Shown here: piece by piece, positions 25,722-35,058 of the stretch
Position numbering within the stretch: the first letter of the stretch is position 1
How the letters are laid out: every line of letters starts with the position of its first letter
Assembly: GCA_964637695.1 (NCBI GenBank)
Contig: CAZWVF010000004.1
Location: 1-64,000 of the forward strand
Direction of reading: 5' to 3'
Source of the DNA: JAGLTZ01 sp964637695
Lineage (GTDB): Bacteria; Blakebacterota; Blakebacteria; Blakebacterales; Blakebacteraceae
Length of the DNA: 64,000 bases
The notes under the pieces: model-generated
Databases searched by the model: none
Seen by the model: the letters and a program-made list of their open reading frames with translations, nothing else
Told to the model about the DNA's origin: nothing
Position numbers and translations under genes: made by a program

Positions 25722-26999
25722 TCAGCTGACTCCCGCCTGCTCCTTGATCCATTTAGTGGTCACCGATTTGGGCCTTGTGATAGGCTCCATCATAGCCCGG
25801 CTGGTGATCAACTGCGACAGCATACCCATGGTACGGCTCACACTGAAGAGGACCGTGTAGTAGATCATCTCGGTGAGTCCGTAGTGGTAGAGCATCGTAC
25901 CCGAAGCTGCATCCACATTCGGCCACGGATTCGCAGCCTTCCCATGCTCCATCAGCACCTTCGGAATGACCTCGAAACCTGTGGCCATGGTCGCGAAGAG
26001 CTCATCATCGGGAAAGTGCTTCTTACCGAACTCGTACTGAGCCGTGTAACGCGGGTCTGTCGCCCTCAAAACGGCGTGACCGAATCCAGGAATAACCCGG
26101 CCGCTGTTCAAAACCTCCCACGTGTACTCTTCCAGCTCTTCGGGAGTCGGAGCCTTGCCGTCAAAGCGCTCCAGGATCCCAATCAGGAAGCGCAGGCACT
26201 CCTGGTTGGCAAGACCATGCAGCGGGCCGGCCAGACCTGAGAGACCTGCAGCAACCGCGTAGAAAGGATCAGAAAGGGCGGATGCAACGACATGTGATGT
26301 AAAGGCGCTGACGTTGCCCCCCTCATGATCGGTATGGAGAACCAGATAAAGCCGGATAAGATCGGCAAACTCCGGATCGTCATTACCGAGCATACGCGCG
26401 TAGTTCGTTGACCAGTCGAATGAGGGATCGTAAGCAATAGGTTCGCCCTTATCGAATCTGATTCGATAAATCGCTCCTGCGATGGAAGGCAGTTTGGCCA
26501 GCAGCTGGAGACTGTCCTCCAGGGCTGCCTCCCAGTAGTCTTCCTTCTTCATCCCCTCGTCGTAACGGGCACGGAATACCGACTCGTATTCAAGGGCGCT
26601 TATCCCTGCAGTAAGCATGGCCATCGGGTGAGATGTCTCGGGCATTGCCTTGAGAACATCGATGAGGTAATCGGGCACTTTCGAGCGCTGGGCGAATTCG
26701 TCCTTTACGCTCTCAACATCTGCTTCGCTTGGAAGCTCCCCGATACAGAGAAGGTAGAAGACCTCCTCGGGTGTCCGATCGGTGAGATCCAGAATCGGAA
26801 TGCCGCGGATGATCAAGCCCTCTTCGGGAGTAACCAGAGAGGTGTCACAGACCAGTCCCTTGACACCGCGCATACCACCGTAGGCCTGCTTGATAGTAAC
26901 ATCAGAGATCACCGTGTCGCCGTGCTCTTTTACCAGATTGCGGACTTCCTCCCGTAATGCGGGAATCCTCTCCGCAAGTGCTTCTTTTAGCGTCGCCAT
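25722..26999 (-). CDS. gltA: Citrate synthase, eukaryote (mitochondrial)-type
   Basis: Condenses oxaloacetate and acetyl-CoA to citrate. The 425 residues carry the catalytic triad region as GPLHGLANQE, SGRVIPGFGHAVL and PWPNVDAASG (His, His, Asp). The whole C-terminal half, including TDHEGGNVSAFTSH and LTEMIYYTVLFSVSR, resembles mitochondrial citrate synthases rather than the E. coli hexameric type. Such eukaryote-like enzymes are known from some bacteria, for example Geobacteraceae. It follows lipA and lpdA in the same direction, with a 126-base gap that contains an inverted repeat, so it may have its own promoter. A terminator-like hairpin ends the transcript. Confidence 0.95.
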   Translation of the reverse strand: MATLKEALAERIPALREEVRNLVKEHGDTVISDVTIKQAYGGMRGVKGLVCDTSLVTPEEGLIIRGIPILDLTDRTPEEVFYLLCIGELPSEADVESVKDEFAQRSKVPDYLIDVLKAMPETSHPMAMLTAGISALEYESVFRARYDEGMKKEDYWEAALEDSLQLLAKLPSIAGAIYRIRFDKGEPIAYDPSFDWSTNYARMLGNDDPEFADLIRLYLVLHTDHEGGNVSAFTSHVVASALSDPFYAVAAGLSGLAGPLHGLANQECLRFLIGILERFDGKAPTPEELEEYTWEVLNSGRVIPGFGHAVLRATDPRYTAQYEFGKKHFPDDELFATMATGFEVIPKVLMEHGKAANPWPNVDAASGTMLYHYGLTEMIYYTVLFSVSRTMGMLSQLITSRAMMEPITRPKSVTTKWIKEQAGVS

Positions 27000-27072
27000 T
27001 GGCGCTCTCCCTGCTCTAGAGCGGTGGACGGGTGGTTCCGCAGCTCGTTTGATGATGATTTCAAAGATGTGT

Positions 27073-27096
27073 TTCCAACATAATCAACAGTTGGAA
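27073..27096. promoter_or_regulatory. Inverted repeat upstream of citrate synthase
   Basis: Seen: TTCCAAC and GTTGGAA, a perfect 7-bp inverted repeat with a 10-base spacer, in the gap between lpdA and gltA and about 74 bases upstream of the gltA start. The geometry fits a dimeric regulator operator; there is no T tract to suggest a terminator. The regulator is unknown. Confidence 0.35.
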
Positions 27097-27125
27097 CTCT
27101 TTCCATAGTGTTAGGAACTAAAAAT

Positions 27126-28532
27126 TCATTTATTCGGAAGGTGGATCGCCTTTCCCAGCGCCACCTCCGAGGCCTCCATGACCACCTCACCGAGAGTGGG
27201 GTGTGGATGGATGGTAGAGCCGATCTCCTCCAGAGTGGTTCCCTTCTCCAGGGCAAGGCATGCCTCACTGATGAGATCGGAAGCCTCCGGACCGACGATC
27301 TGGATTCCCAGCAGCAGGCCGGTTGATTTATCACCGATTACCTTTACAAATCCATCAGTGTGATTGATCGCGGCAGCCCGTCCCGACGCGATGAAGGGAA
27401 ATTCACCTGTAACAACTTCATAACCCTCATCGATCGCTTCTTCTTCCGAGAGCCCCACGTAAGCGATTTCGGGATCGGTGAAGATAACTGCAGGAATCGC
27501 TCGCGGATCGTATTCAACAGCCTCGCCGGCGATTACTTCTGCAGCGACTATTCCCTCTCTTGTGGCCTTGTGGGCCAGCATCGGCTCTCCAGTCACATCC
27601 CCGATGGCAAAGATATTGGGAACTGCGGTGCGCCGCTGCGCATCCACTTCGAGGAATCCCCTCTCATCGGTCTGAAGTCCTGCAGCTTCCAGCCCCAGGG
27701 ACTCTGTGTAAGGTTTTCTGCCGATCGTCACCAGAATCCTGCCGGCGTCGAATCGCTCCTCCCCGCCATCGGGTCCGGTTGCCACAAGAGTGACCTTGTC
27801 AGGAGCCTTCTCCAGTGCCTTTGCAGCGGTGTTCAGGTGGAGTTCGATTCCCAGCTTCCTGCATTTCTTTTCTACAACAGCCGACAGATTCTTCGGCGAG
27901 AGGGGGAGCAGGCTGTCCATCATTTCGATGACCTTCACCTCGGTACCGAACTTCCTGTAGGCGATGCCCAGCTCAAGCCCGATATATCCACCGCCGATCA
28001 CCAGAAGGCGTTCGGGAACCTCCGCAAACTCGAGGGCGTGCCTGCTTCCAACGACACACTCCCCATCCGGCTCGAAGCCCTTGAGGAAAAAAGGAACCGA
28101 ACCCGTTGCGATCACAGCATCGGTGAACCTGACGACCTGTTCGCCATCCTCCATGTCAATCTTTACTGTGTTGGCATCTGCAAAGGACGCACTTCCCATC
28201 ATCACATCCACACCATTCTCCCGGAAGAGGGCGCCGACACCCGTAACCAGCTTCTTGACCACCTTTGCCCTGAATTTCTGGGTCGTACCGAAATCAAGGC
28301 TCTTCCCCTCGATCGTTACACCCATCGATTTGCCGCCGTCCACCCTGTGGTAGAAATCGGCCGCCGATATCATCGCCTTCGAAGGGATGCACCCGTAATT
28401 GAGGCAGACCCCGCCAAGTTTGTGTGCTTCGATACACAGGGTTCTCTTTCCCATCTGCGCCAGCCTGATGGCACACGGATACCCACCGGGGCCGGCTCCT
28501 ATCACTACTGCATCGTATTCGTGTGTGCTCAT
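27126..28532 (-). CDS. lpdA: Dihydrolipoamide dehydrogenase (E3)
   Basis: FAD-dependent E3 component shared by pyruvate, 2-oxoglutarate and glycine-cleavage complexes; it reoxidises dihydrolipoamide with NAD+. The 468 residues show FAD-binding GAGPGGYPCAIRLA, the redox disulfide Cys43-Cys48 in GGVCLNYGC, NAD-binding IGGGYIGLELG, FAIGDVTGEPMLAH, and the C-terminal catalytic HPHPTLGE. It is 21 bases after lipA on the same strand, a sensible pairing because LipA makes its substrate cofactor. No E1 or E2 subunits are in the window. Confidence 0.98.
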   Translation of the reverse strand: MSTHEYDAVVIGAGPGGYPCAIRLAQMGKRTLCIEAHKLGGVCLNYGCIPSKAMISAADFYHRVDGGKSMGVTIEGKSLDFGTTQKFRAKVVKKLVTGVGALFRENGVDVMMGSASFADANTVKIDMEDGEQVVRFTDAVIATGSVPFFLKGFEPDGECVVGSRHALEFAEVPERLLVIGGGYIGLELGIAYRKFGTEVKVIEMMDSLLPLSPKNLSAVVEKKCRKLGIELHLNTAAKALEKAPDKVTLVATGPDGGEERFDAGRILVTIGRKPYTESLGLEAAGLQTDERGFLEVDAQRRTAVPNIFAIGDVTGEPMLAHKATREGIVAAEVIAGEAVEYDPRAIPAVIFTDPEIAYVGLSEEEAIDEGYEVVTGEFPFIASGRAAAINHTDGFVKVIGDKSTGLLLGIQIVGPEASDLISEACLALEKGTTLEEIGSTIHPHPTLGEVVMEASEVALGKAIHLPNK

Positions 28533-28553
28533 CTGATGTGCCTCCAGGATCGC

Positions 28554-29468
28554 TTACGATCCGTCGATGATATTCTGGATGAAGAACTCCCCTGCTCTGT
28601 ACGAAGAACGGACCAGCGGCCCGCTTGCCACATATTTGAAACCTTTTTCCTCTCCAACCAGGCGATACGCTTTGAATTGCTCCCTGCTTACATATTCGAG
28701 AACCGGAAGGTGTTTCGGGCCCGGACTCAGGTACTGGCCAACCGTGAGGAAATCAACATCGGCATCCCGCAGATCATCCATCGCCTCTTCGATCTCATCC
28801 TCCCGTTCACCCAGCCCTGCCATCAGACTCGATTTGCTCAAGAGAGGTTCTGTTCTGATCGACCGGGACATCTCTTTCAGATCGACGAGTACCTGAAGTG
28901 AAAGATCGTAGGATGCCCTCGCATCGCGGATCTCTCTTGTCAGCCTGCGCACGGTTTCGAGGTTATGGGAAATCACCTGCGGGCCCGATTCGATTACTCT
29001 GCGAAGAGCGGAACGCTCCCCTCCGAAATCGGGAATAAGGGTCTCCACGACCAGTTCCGGACAGCGAGTTCTGACCGCTTCCACCGTTGCGGCGAAATGT
29101 GCGGCTCCCCCGTCGGCCAGATCATCCCTGTCCACGCTGGTGATCACTACATACTTCAGTTCGAGTGAGACCAGTGATTCAGCAACCTTTTCCGGTTCCC
29201 TGTAATCCAGATATCCGCCTGGATTGCCTCTTCTGACATTGCAGAATCGGCAGGCCCGCGTGCAGGTATCCCCCAGTATCATAATCGCAGCCGTACCCCA
29301 TCCCCAGCACTCGCCGAGGTTGGGACACATCGCCTCTTCGCATACTGTATGCAACTGCAGGCTTCGAAGCAGTTTCTTTATCCGAACGTAATTGGCTCCG
29401 CCCGGGGCACGTACCTTGAGCCAATCAGGTTTTCGGCCGCTGAGATTGTCAGTAGAAGGTATTTGCAT
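28554..29468 (-). CDS. lipA: Lipoyl synthase
   Basis: Radical-SAM enzyme that inserts two sulfurs into octanoyl groups on lipoyl domains. Seen: the auxiliary-cluster motif CEEAMCPNLGEC, the radical-SAM CTRACRFC, and the conserved WLKVRAPGG opening and TVGQYLSPGPKHLPV close. The ATG at 29468 gives 304 residues, close to the family length. A GTG at 29537 would add 23 residues without similarity, and neither start has a strong Shine-Dalgarno. It is first in a lipA-lpdA pair. A lipoate ligase or octanoyltransferase was not found in the window. Confidence 0.97.
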   Translation of the reverse strand: MQIPSTDNLSGRKPDWLKVRAPGGANYVRIKKLLRSLQLHTVCEEAMCPNLGECWGWGTAAIMILGDTCTRACRFCNVRRGNPGGYLDYREPEKVAESLVSLELKYVVITSVDRDDLADGGAAHFAATVEAVRTRCPELVVETLIPDFGGERSALRRVIESGPQVISHNLETVRRLTREIRDARASYDLSLQVLVDLKEMSRSIRTEPLLSKSSLMAGLGEREDEIEEAMDDLRDADVDFLTVGQYLSPGPKHLPVLEYVSREQFKAYRLVGEEKGFKYVASGPLVRSSYRAGEFFIQNIIDGS

Positions 29469-29571
29469 GATCGAAATGGCACTATAAGTTGAGCATTCTA
29501 TTCGGGCAAGAGCGACCACCCGGATATACCGACTCACCTATCAAGATTCAGACTGTGAATATGGAGGCTCC

Positions 29572-30312
29572 ATGGTACTCGAACCCTCAACAGAATCGAC
29601 CGATCAGCCCGAGACACAGGCATGGGATCGACTGAGTGAAATGCTGGATGACTGGTCCCAGCTCGACGCGGGATCAGTTATGCAGAAGAGCCGCCGACTT
29701 CTTGGATTAGCTATCGCAAACGAGCTGCTGGCAGGTGAATCGGATACTATCCTCGATCTCTCCTGTGGCGACGGATGGTTCACCCGCCATCTGGCAACAG
29801 AAGTGTGTCCGAGCGGTCAGGTTACCGGAGTGGACATCTCCCCCAAGATGATCGAAGTTGCCGGCAGCAATCCCGACAACCCCTCGAACGTACGCTTCGA
29901 GGTCGCCAGATTTGATGATCTCACCATAGAGGATGGCTCTATAGATCATATTACTTCTATCGAAGCATTCTATTACTTTCCCGACCAGGTTGCTGCAGGA
30001 CATGAGATCTTCCGTGTGCTGAAACCGGGCGGCACCTTCTTCGTCGCCATGCACTTTTTCCTGGAAAACAGATACACCCATCACTGGAGGAATCACCTTC
30101 AGGTTCCAATGCACTGCAAGGGATCAGATCAGTACAACACTCTCTTCCGTGCGTGCGGATTCATCGATGTAGGCGATCAGCGCATAAGAGCTGAATCTGA
30201 ACTGGCTGAGGAAGTTGATGGCCGATGGTTCGAGAGCCGCGAGCAGCTCATCGGTTTCAAGGATGAAGGTGCACTGCTGGTTTCGGGCAGGCGTCCGCCG
30301 GAGGAGGACTGA
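29572..30312 (+). CDS. Class I SAM-dependent methyltransferase
   Basis: A 246-residue cytoplasmic methyltransferase with motif I ILDLSCGDGWFTRHLA, an acidic VDISPKMIE motif II, and a post-motif VLKPGGTFFVA strand typical of UbiE/Methyltransf-11 enzymes. The substrate is not evident. A Shine-Dalgarno (GGAGG) precedes the ATG. The PHP phosphoesterase follows after 12 bases, so the two may be one operon. Confidence 0.9.
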   Translation: MVLEPSTESTDQPETQAWDRLSEMLDDWSQLDAGSVMQKSRRLLGLAIANELLAGESDTILDLSCGDGWFTRHLATEVCPSGQVTGVDISPKMIEVAGSNPDNPSNVRFEVARFDDLTIEDGSIDHITSIEAFYYFPDQVAAGHEIFRVLKPGGTFFVAMHFFLENRYTHHWRNHLQVPMHCKGSDQYNTLFRACGFIDVGDQRIRAESELAEEVDGRWFESREQLIGFKDEGALLVSGRRPPEED

Positions 30313-30324
30313 TCCTCTTTTTAT

Positions 30325-31188
30325 ATGGAACAGGGCTGTATAGATCTTCACGCACACACGACCGCCAGTGATGGCTCTCTGACTCCGACCCAGCTCATCG
30401 AGGCTGCAATATCAACCGGGCTTGAGGCGATCGCGATTACCGACCACGATACTGCCGACGGAGTGGAGGAAGCAGTGACGGCAGGTGAGAACCTGGGAAT
30501 CAGGGTCGTTCCCGGAATCGAGATATCTGCACAGATTGACAGAGGAACCCTTCACATTCTCGGATACGAGATAAACCCTGACGAGGAGATGTTTGCCGCC
30601 GGGATCGAAAGGCTGAAACAGGCAAGAAGGGACCGTAATCCGAAGATTATCAGGAACCTGCAGGCGATGGGTATTCCGATCGAACTGGAGCAGGCTGAAA
30701 TGAAAGCCGGCGGCGGCGTAGTCGGGCGTCCTCACATTGCAGAGGCTCTGCTGGATATCGGCGCCGTTTCAACTATCCAGGAAGCCTTCGACAGATATCT
30801 CGATGCCAGTTCCCCCGCCTACGAACATAAGTTCCGCTACGAACCGGCTGAAGCATTTCAACTGATCCTCGGTGCCGGCGGAATCCCGGTAATGGCCCAC
30901 CCCTGTCAGACCGGAAGAGAGGGTGAAGGCCTGAATAATCTGGTTGCCGAACTGAAGGATATGGGTCTTGGGGGGATTGAGGTTTACTACACGCATCACA
31001 CTCCTGAACAGTGCGAGTTCTATATGGAACTGGCTGACAGGTTCAATCTGATCCAGACCGGCGGTACAGACTTCCACGGACACAGGAAGAGAGAGATACA
31101 ACTGGGATGGGGAAAGGGCGATCTGCGTGTCCCCGCACAGTTTCTGCAACCACTTGACGAGAGAGTGGCCCTTATCAGGGGTAATTGA
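30325..31188 (+). CDS. PHP-domain phosphoesterase (TrpH/RNase AM type)
   Basis: A 287-residue PHP-family metal-dependent phosphoesterase. Seen: LHAHTTASDGSLTP with the first metal ligands, ITDHDTADGVEEA, PGIEIS, MAHPCQ and TGGTDFHGH. This layout matches the TrpH group, members of which act as 3',5'-nucleotide bisphosphatases or 5'-3' exoribonucleases that trim RNA ends. The start ATG is at 30325. It is convergent with the two-component operon 15 bases away. Confidence 0.92.
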   Translation: MEQGCIDLHAHTTASDGSLTPTQLIEAAISTGLEAIAITDHDTADGVEEAVTAGENLGIRVVPGIEISAQIDRGTLHILGYEINPDEEMFAAGIERLKQARRDRNPKIIRNLQAMGIPIELEQAEMKAGGGVVGRPHIAEALLDIGAVSTIQEAFDRYLDASSPAYEHKFRYEPAEAFQLILGAGGIPVMAHPCQTGREGEGLNNLVAELKDMGLGGIEVYYTHHTPEQCEFYMELADRFNLIQTGGTDFHGHRKREIQLGWGKGDLRVPAQFLQPLDERVALIRGN

Positions 31189-31203
31189 TGTCCGAGCAGT
31201 CTT

Positions 31204-32556
31204 CTATCTGAGGTCGAGTTCCTTCATCAGACGGTTCAGGGATGAGCGATGCATACCGAGCATTTCTGCCGCTCTGGTCTGGTTGCCGCCACACTCCTCA
31301 AGAGATCTTTTTACCATCCACCGCTTGTAGCTCTCTACAGCTTCAACCATGGGAGTTCCCGGTGGCACGCTGAGGGGATCTTCTGACAAACCGGTGGCGG
31401 ATACTGAAATTGGTATGTCATCCACACCGATCGTGCCGGTCGGCGAGAGCACGAGCGCCCGTTCGAGCACGTTCCTCACCTCCCGAACATTACCGGGCCA
31501 GTCGTATTCCTCCATTCTCTTCCAGACTTCTGCAGATATCTCAGCCTCACTGCGGCCCAACTCGGAACAGAGACGTTTCAGATGATGCTCAACAACCAGG
31601 GGAAGATCCTCCATCCTCTCTCGCAGTGGAGGCAGGTGGAGAATCACAACACTCAGGCGGTGGAAGAGATCGTCACGGAATTTCTTTTCCGAAACCTCCT
31701 GTTCAAGATCGCGGTTGGTCGCGGCGATAATCCTGGTATCCACCTGCCGGGTCTGTGTTGAGCCGACCCGCTGAAACTCACCGTATTCCAGAACCCTCAA
31801 CAGTTTGGCCTGAACAGGCAGCGGCAGTTCACCGATCTCATCGAGAAAAAGCGTGCCCCTGTCAGCTTCCTCCAGGCGCCCCACTTTTGCAGAGATCGCC
31901 CCTGTAAAAGCTCCCTTTTCGTGGCCGAAGAGATCTGATTCGAGGAGGGTATCGCTCAGAGTAGCGCAGTTCACGACAACGAACTGGGATTTCGCTCTGG
32001 GTCCATTCTCCCGGATCGCGCGTGCCGCCAGTTCTTTCCCTGTACCCGTTTCACCTGTCAGAAGCACAATCGATTCCGTAGCTGTTACCCGCTCCATCTT
32101 CTCAAGAAAATCCTTCATGGAGGCGGCTTCTCCCCCAACAAATGTGAAGAGATCAGCCTGCCGCCGTCGGCTGTGCTTAACTTCCCGTTCTAGGGTCCTT
32201 CTTTCAACCGCCCGCTCCAGAACCAGCAGAAGATGGTCCGGGTCTGGTGGTTTCGTCAGAAAGTCGAATGCTCCGCTCTTCATGGCTTGCACGGCATTTT
32301 CTACATCACCATGACCGGTGAGGAGGATGACGGGAAGATCAGGTTCAAGAAATCGAACTTCCTCCAGGACCTCCTGACCGCTCTTGCCGGGCATGACCAG
32401 ATCGACAAGCATCGCCTGCGGAGGGTGTTCTTGAACGGCCCGGACCGTATCGATCCCATCAGCTGCTTCCAGCACTTCCCACCCGGCTGAGACGAGAAGC
32501 TGTGCAAGGGATTCCCTCATCTCCCGTTCATCATCTGCGACTATAATTCTTTTCAC
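31204..32556 (-). CDS. NtrC-family sigma-54 response regulator
   Basis: A 450-residue enhancer-binding transcription activator. Seen: a receiver domain (1-120) with phospho-acceptor Asp52, an AAA+ domain with Walker A GETGTGKE (168-175), the sigma-54-contacting GAFTGA (215-220), Walker B LFLDEI, and a C-terminal Fis-type helix-turn-helix (about 405-450, QTRAAEMLGMHRSSLNRL). It is the cognate regulator of the kinase encoded four bases upstream. Targets would have -24/-12 promoters; I found no convincing one in this window. Start is GTG. Confidence 0.95.
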   Translation of the reverse strand: MKRIIVADDEREMRESLAQLLVSAGWEVLEAADGIDTVRAVQEHPPQAMLVDLVMPGKSGQEVLEEVRFLEPDLPVILLTGHGDVENAVQAMKSGAFDFLTKPPDPDHLLLVLERAVERRTLEREVKHSRRRQADLFTFVGGEAASMKDFLEKMERVTATESIVLLTGETGTGKELAARAIRENGPRAKSQFVVVNCATLSDTLLESDLFGHEKGAFTGAISAKVGRLEEADRGTLFLDEIGELPLPVQAKLLRVLEYGEFQRVGSTQTRQVDTRIIAATNRDLEQEVSEKKFRDDLFHRLSVVILHLPPLRERMEDLPLVVEHHLKRLCSELGRSEAEISAEVWKRMEEYDWPGNVREVRNVLERALVLSPTGTIGVDDIPISVSATGLSEDPLSVPPGTPMVEAVESYKRWMVKRSLEECGGNQTRAAEMLGMHRSSLNRLMKELDLR

Positions 32557-32560
32557 GATA

Positions 32561-34906
32561 TCATTGCCCCGGTAGATAGATAGCGAAGGTAGTACCTTCA
32601 GATGAAGTGTGCCGGAGTTCTACCCTGCCTCTCTGTAATCCGACCAGTTCGTGGACGAGAAAGAGACCGAGACCGAACCCTATCGTTCTGGTCATTGTAC
32701 CCGACACTTCACCACGCTCAAAAAGGGTTGGAATCCGGTCCTCCGGAATTCCCGGACCCTGATCTGAAATCGTAATATTCCAGCCCCGGTCAGCCTGTTC
32801 GGCCCCAATGGATATGACAGTGCCACTCTCCGATACCTTGAGGGCATTATCTACAAGGTTGCTGAGGACTTCCTGAAGCAGGAGAGGATCAGCGCGAACC
32901 TCGGAATTTTCAGGGATGGTACTTTCCAGCACAACCTGTTCCGATTCGGCGGCCATCTGATGCCGGTCGAAAGCGGCAGCGGTCACTTCGGTCAGCCGGC
33001 ACGATTCAAATTTGGGTTCGACCCTGCCTGCATCCACTCTGGCGGTGTGCAGCAGCCTTTCAACCATGTGAGTCAATCGCATGGTGTTCCGCTCGATCCT
33101 GGTGGCATCTTTTGAGCCTTTCTCATCTCCCGCTTCCTGGCTGCGTCTGGCCATCATCGAGGCGGACATACTGATCGCTGCCAGGGGCGATCTCAGGTCG
33201 TGACTTACAAGGGACAGAAAGTCATCCTTCAGCTGGGTCAGGGCTTCCAGTCTCTCCTTCTCTGCGGCCTCTTCCAGCAGCTGCCTCTGCATAACCTCCC
33301 GCTGCAGCGCGGTGGAGGTCATCCCCACCAGTGTTTCAAGCAGGGCCCTGTCGTACGTATGGTAAGCCATTCCGGATCGTTTGGGTCCCAACCACAATTC
33401 CAGTCCCTCAAGTTCGTGGAAGGGCAGGGTCAGAAGCGGTTTCTCAATAAGGCCTGCGTTCTCGACATTCTCCCAGAGATTGTGCCATCTCCCATCTCTC
33501 TCCACCACCTGAATCCATGTCGACATGACGGTCTGCATTACCTGACTGTGCAGGTAATTGATGATCGCCACACCGGTCAGACTCCTGTCGAGCTCTTCGT
33601 TAAATGCGCGAACGGTCCTTCCGTAGCTGTATTTGGTACGAAAGAAGAACCTGTCTACGATGCCCTGTGTCCGCTTTCTAAGCGGTTCGTAGAAAAGATG
33701 GAAGAGCAGCAGGGGAAGGGCCAGAATCAGTACCACCCGGAAAGTGAAGAGCAGGTCAACACCCGGAAGCTTGTTGAGAGAGATGAAACCGAGGACCACG
33801 AAAATTCCGCCGAAGAGGAAGTAGACAACAACGGTCGCCGGTGCGTACATCACTCCCTGCCGGAGTACTACTGAGATGTCCAGCAGATTGTGTCTGACCA
33901 CAGAGATCACAAGACTGAGGGGAAGGAATAGAAGAAAGAGAAGCGCCAGATGCTCCTCCATCGGAGCCTCGACTTCCAGTGCACGGGGCAGGATGATCAG
34001 CAGCAGCGGAAGCAGTCCGCCGATGAGGGTTCCCATGAGAACCCAGCGGATCCTGTTTCTGGTTGCCCAGTCAGAGGATCTGCGGTAGGTGATGAACAGA
34101 CCTGTTCCTACCAGAAGCACCGAGGCCCCCATGAATGCCCAGAGGACATATTGACAATAGAGGTCGAGCTGATAGCCAATTGCCACCCCCGCCCCCACAT
34201 AGAGCACGATCCCCGAAGCGATGGATGTACCAAGAATGGCCGCAAAGATCCATGCGCTCCGTCTCAACCAGCCGAGAGGGCGCCAGAAGGTGGATTCGAG
34301 GGGGAAAAAAGAAGCAAAGGAGAGCATGGCCGGCGGGACCAGCACGTAGGTGTAGGCCCAGAACACACCGGGCAGCCACTTCCACAATCCCGGACCGAGC
34401 GGCGCGCCCCACTCCTCAAGTGCAAGGGTAGCGCCCAGAAAAGACAGCATGGCAGCCAGGGGAAGAGCAGCAGGGTGTCGCAATCGATGGCCGAGCAGAA
34501 AGGCGGCCAGACCCAGAGTGGTGACACAAACAAGAATCAGGGTGATCAGGCCCCGGACTGTGTACCCGGTCACCAACGCCACCTGGTGCTCTACTATTTC
34601 AGTGGCAGCGGTATCTCCCTTCCTTACCAGCCCTATCGTGACACTCTCTCCGACACGCCTGCCGGCCAGGGCCAGGCGAACGTGCCAGCCGCCGCTAATA
34701 CCCAACCCGTCGATCGTGACGGGCAATACCCCCTCTGTTTCAGGTACGAGTTCGCCAGGTTCGATGAACTCAAACCCGGCCGATCCCTCCACGATAAGTG
34801 GCAGGTCTGCACGCAGCGTATAACGGATCAGACCTGCAATCGTGCAGACAACCAGCAGAAGCCATACGGCCCATGGCAGAAATCGATTTGATGCAGCAGC
34901 GATCAT
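32561..34906 (-). CDS. Membrane sensor histidine kinase
   Basis: A 781-residue kinase. The N-terminal half carries an extracytoplasmic segment followed by about eight membrane helices. After a GAF-like linker comes a HisKA domain with SHDLRSPL (phospho-acceptor His) and an HATPase domain with LSNLVDNALK (N box), SDQGPGIPE (G1) and GFGLGLFLVHEL (G2). It is expected to phosphorylate Asp52 of the adjacent NtrC-type regulator. The ATG at 34906 is preferred over the GTG at 34921, because AAGGAGG directly abuts the GTG but lies upstream of the ATG. The signal sensed is unknown. Confidence 0.92.
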   Translation of the reverse strand: MIAAASNRFLPWAVWLLLVVCTIAGLIRYTLRADLPLIVEGSAGFEFIEPGELVPETEGVLPVTIDGLGISGGWHVRLALAGRRVGESVTIGLVRKGDTAATEIVEHQVALVTGYTVRGLITLILVCVTTLGLAAFLLGHRLRHPAALPLAAMLSFLGATLALEEWGAPLGPGLWKWLPGVFWAYTYVLVPPAMLSFASFFPLESTFWRPLGWLRRSAWIFAAILGTSIASGIVLYVGAGVAIGYQLDLYCQYVLWAFMGASVLLVGTGLFITYRRSSDWATRNRIRWVLMGTLIGGLLPLLLIILPRALEVEAPMEEHLALLFLLFLPLSLVISVVRHNLLDISVVLRQGVMYAPATVVVYFLFGGIFVVLGFISLNKLPGVDLLFTFRVVLILALPLLLFHLFYEPLRKRTQGIVDRFFFRTKYSYGRTVRAFNEELDRSLTGVAIINYLHSQVMQTVMSTWIQVVERDGRWHNLWENVENAGLIEKPLLTLPFHELEGLELWLGPKRSGMAYHTYDRALLETLVGMTSTALQREVMQRQLLEEAAEKERLEALTQLKDDFLSLVSHDLRSPLAAISMSASMMARRSQEAGDEKGSKDATRIERNTMRLTHMVERLLHTARVDAGRVEPKFESCRLTEVTAAAFDRHQMAAESEQVVLESTIPENSEVRADPLLLQEVLSNLVDNALKVSESGTVISIGAEQADRGWNITISDQGPGIPEDRIPTLFERGEVSGTMTRTIGFGLGLFLVHELVGLQRGRVELRHTSSEGTTFAIYLPGQ

Positions 34907-35058
34907 TTTTTCCTGAGCCACCTCCTTCTCGACATCGGCCAGGAGGGGAAAAAGCAGGGACGGAAATCACACGCTTCGGTAGTGCATCCGGGCGTATTAT
35001 CTTATTGCATTCTCCCTGCAGAATGTCAGTGAACCGGTTTCTCAACGAGGATTTTAAT

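Noticed and set aside
27360..28901. A 513-codon open frame on the plus strand opposite lpdA and lipA
   Set aside because: It mirrors the codon structure of the two well-supported minus-strand enzymes, has no Shine-Dalgarno or recognisable domain and is rich in Cys/His/Arg, so it is an antisense shadow.
29473..29490. A TGGCAC...TTGA sequence resembling a sigma-54 promoter before the methyltransferase gene
   Set aside because: The spacing between the GG and GC-like elements is off by one or more bases and the -12 GC is missing, so it does not fit the consensus.
34798..35058. A longer N-terminus for the glyoxalase-II-like gene
   Set aside because: The upstream residues overlap the divergent kinase gene and have no similarity. 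The conserved fold starts at the TTG at 35059 (or ATG at 35023).
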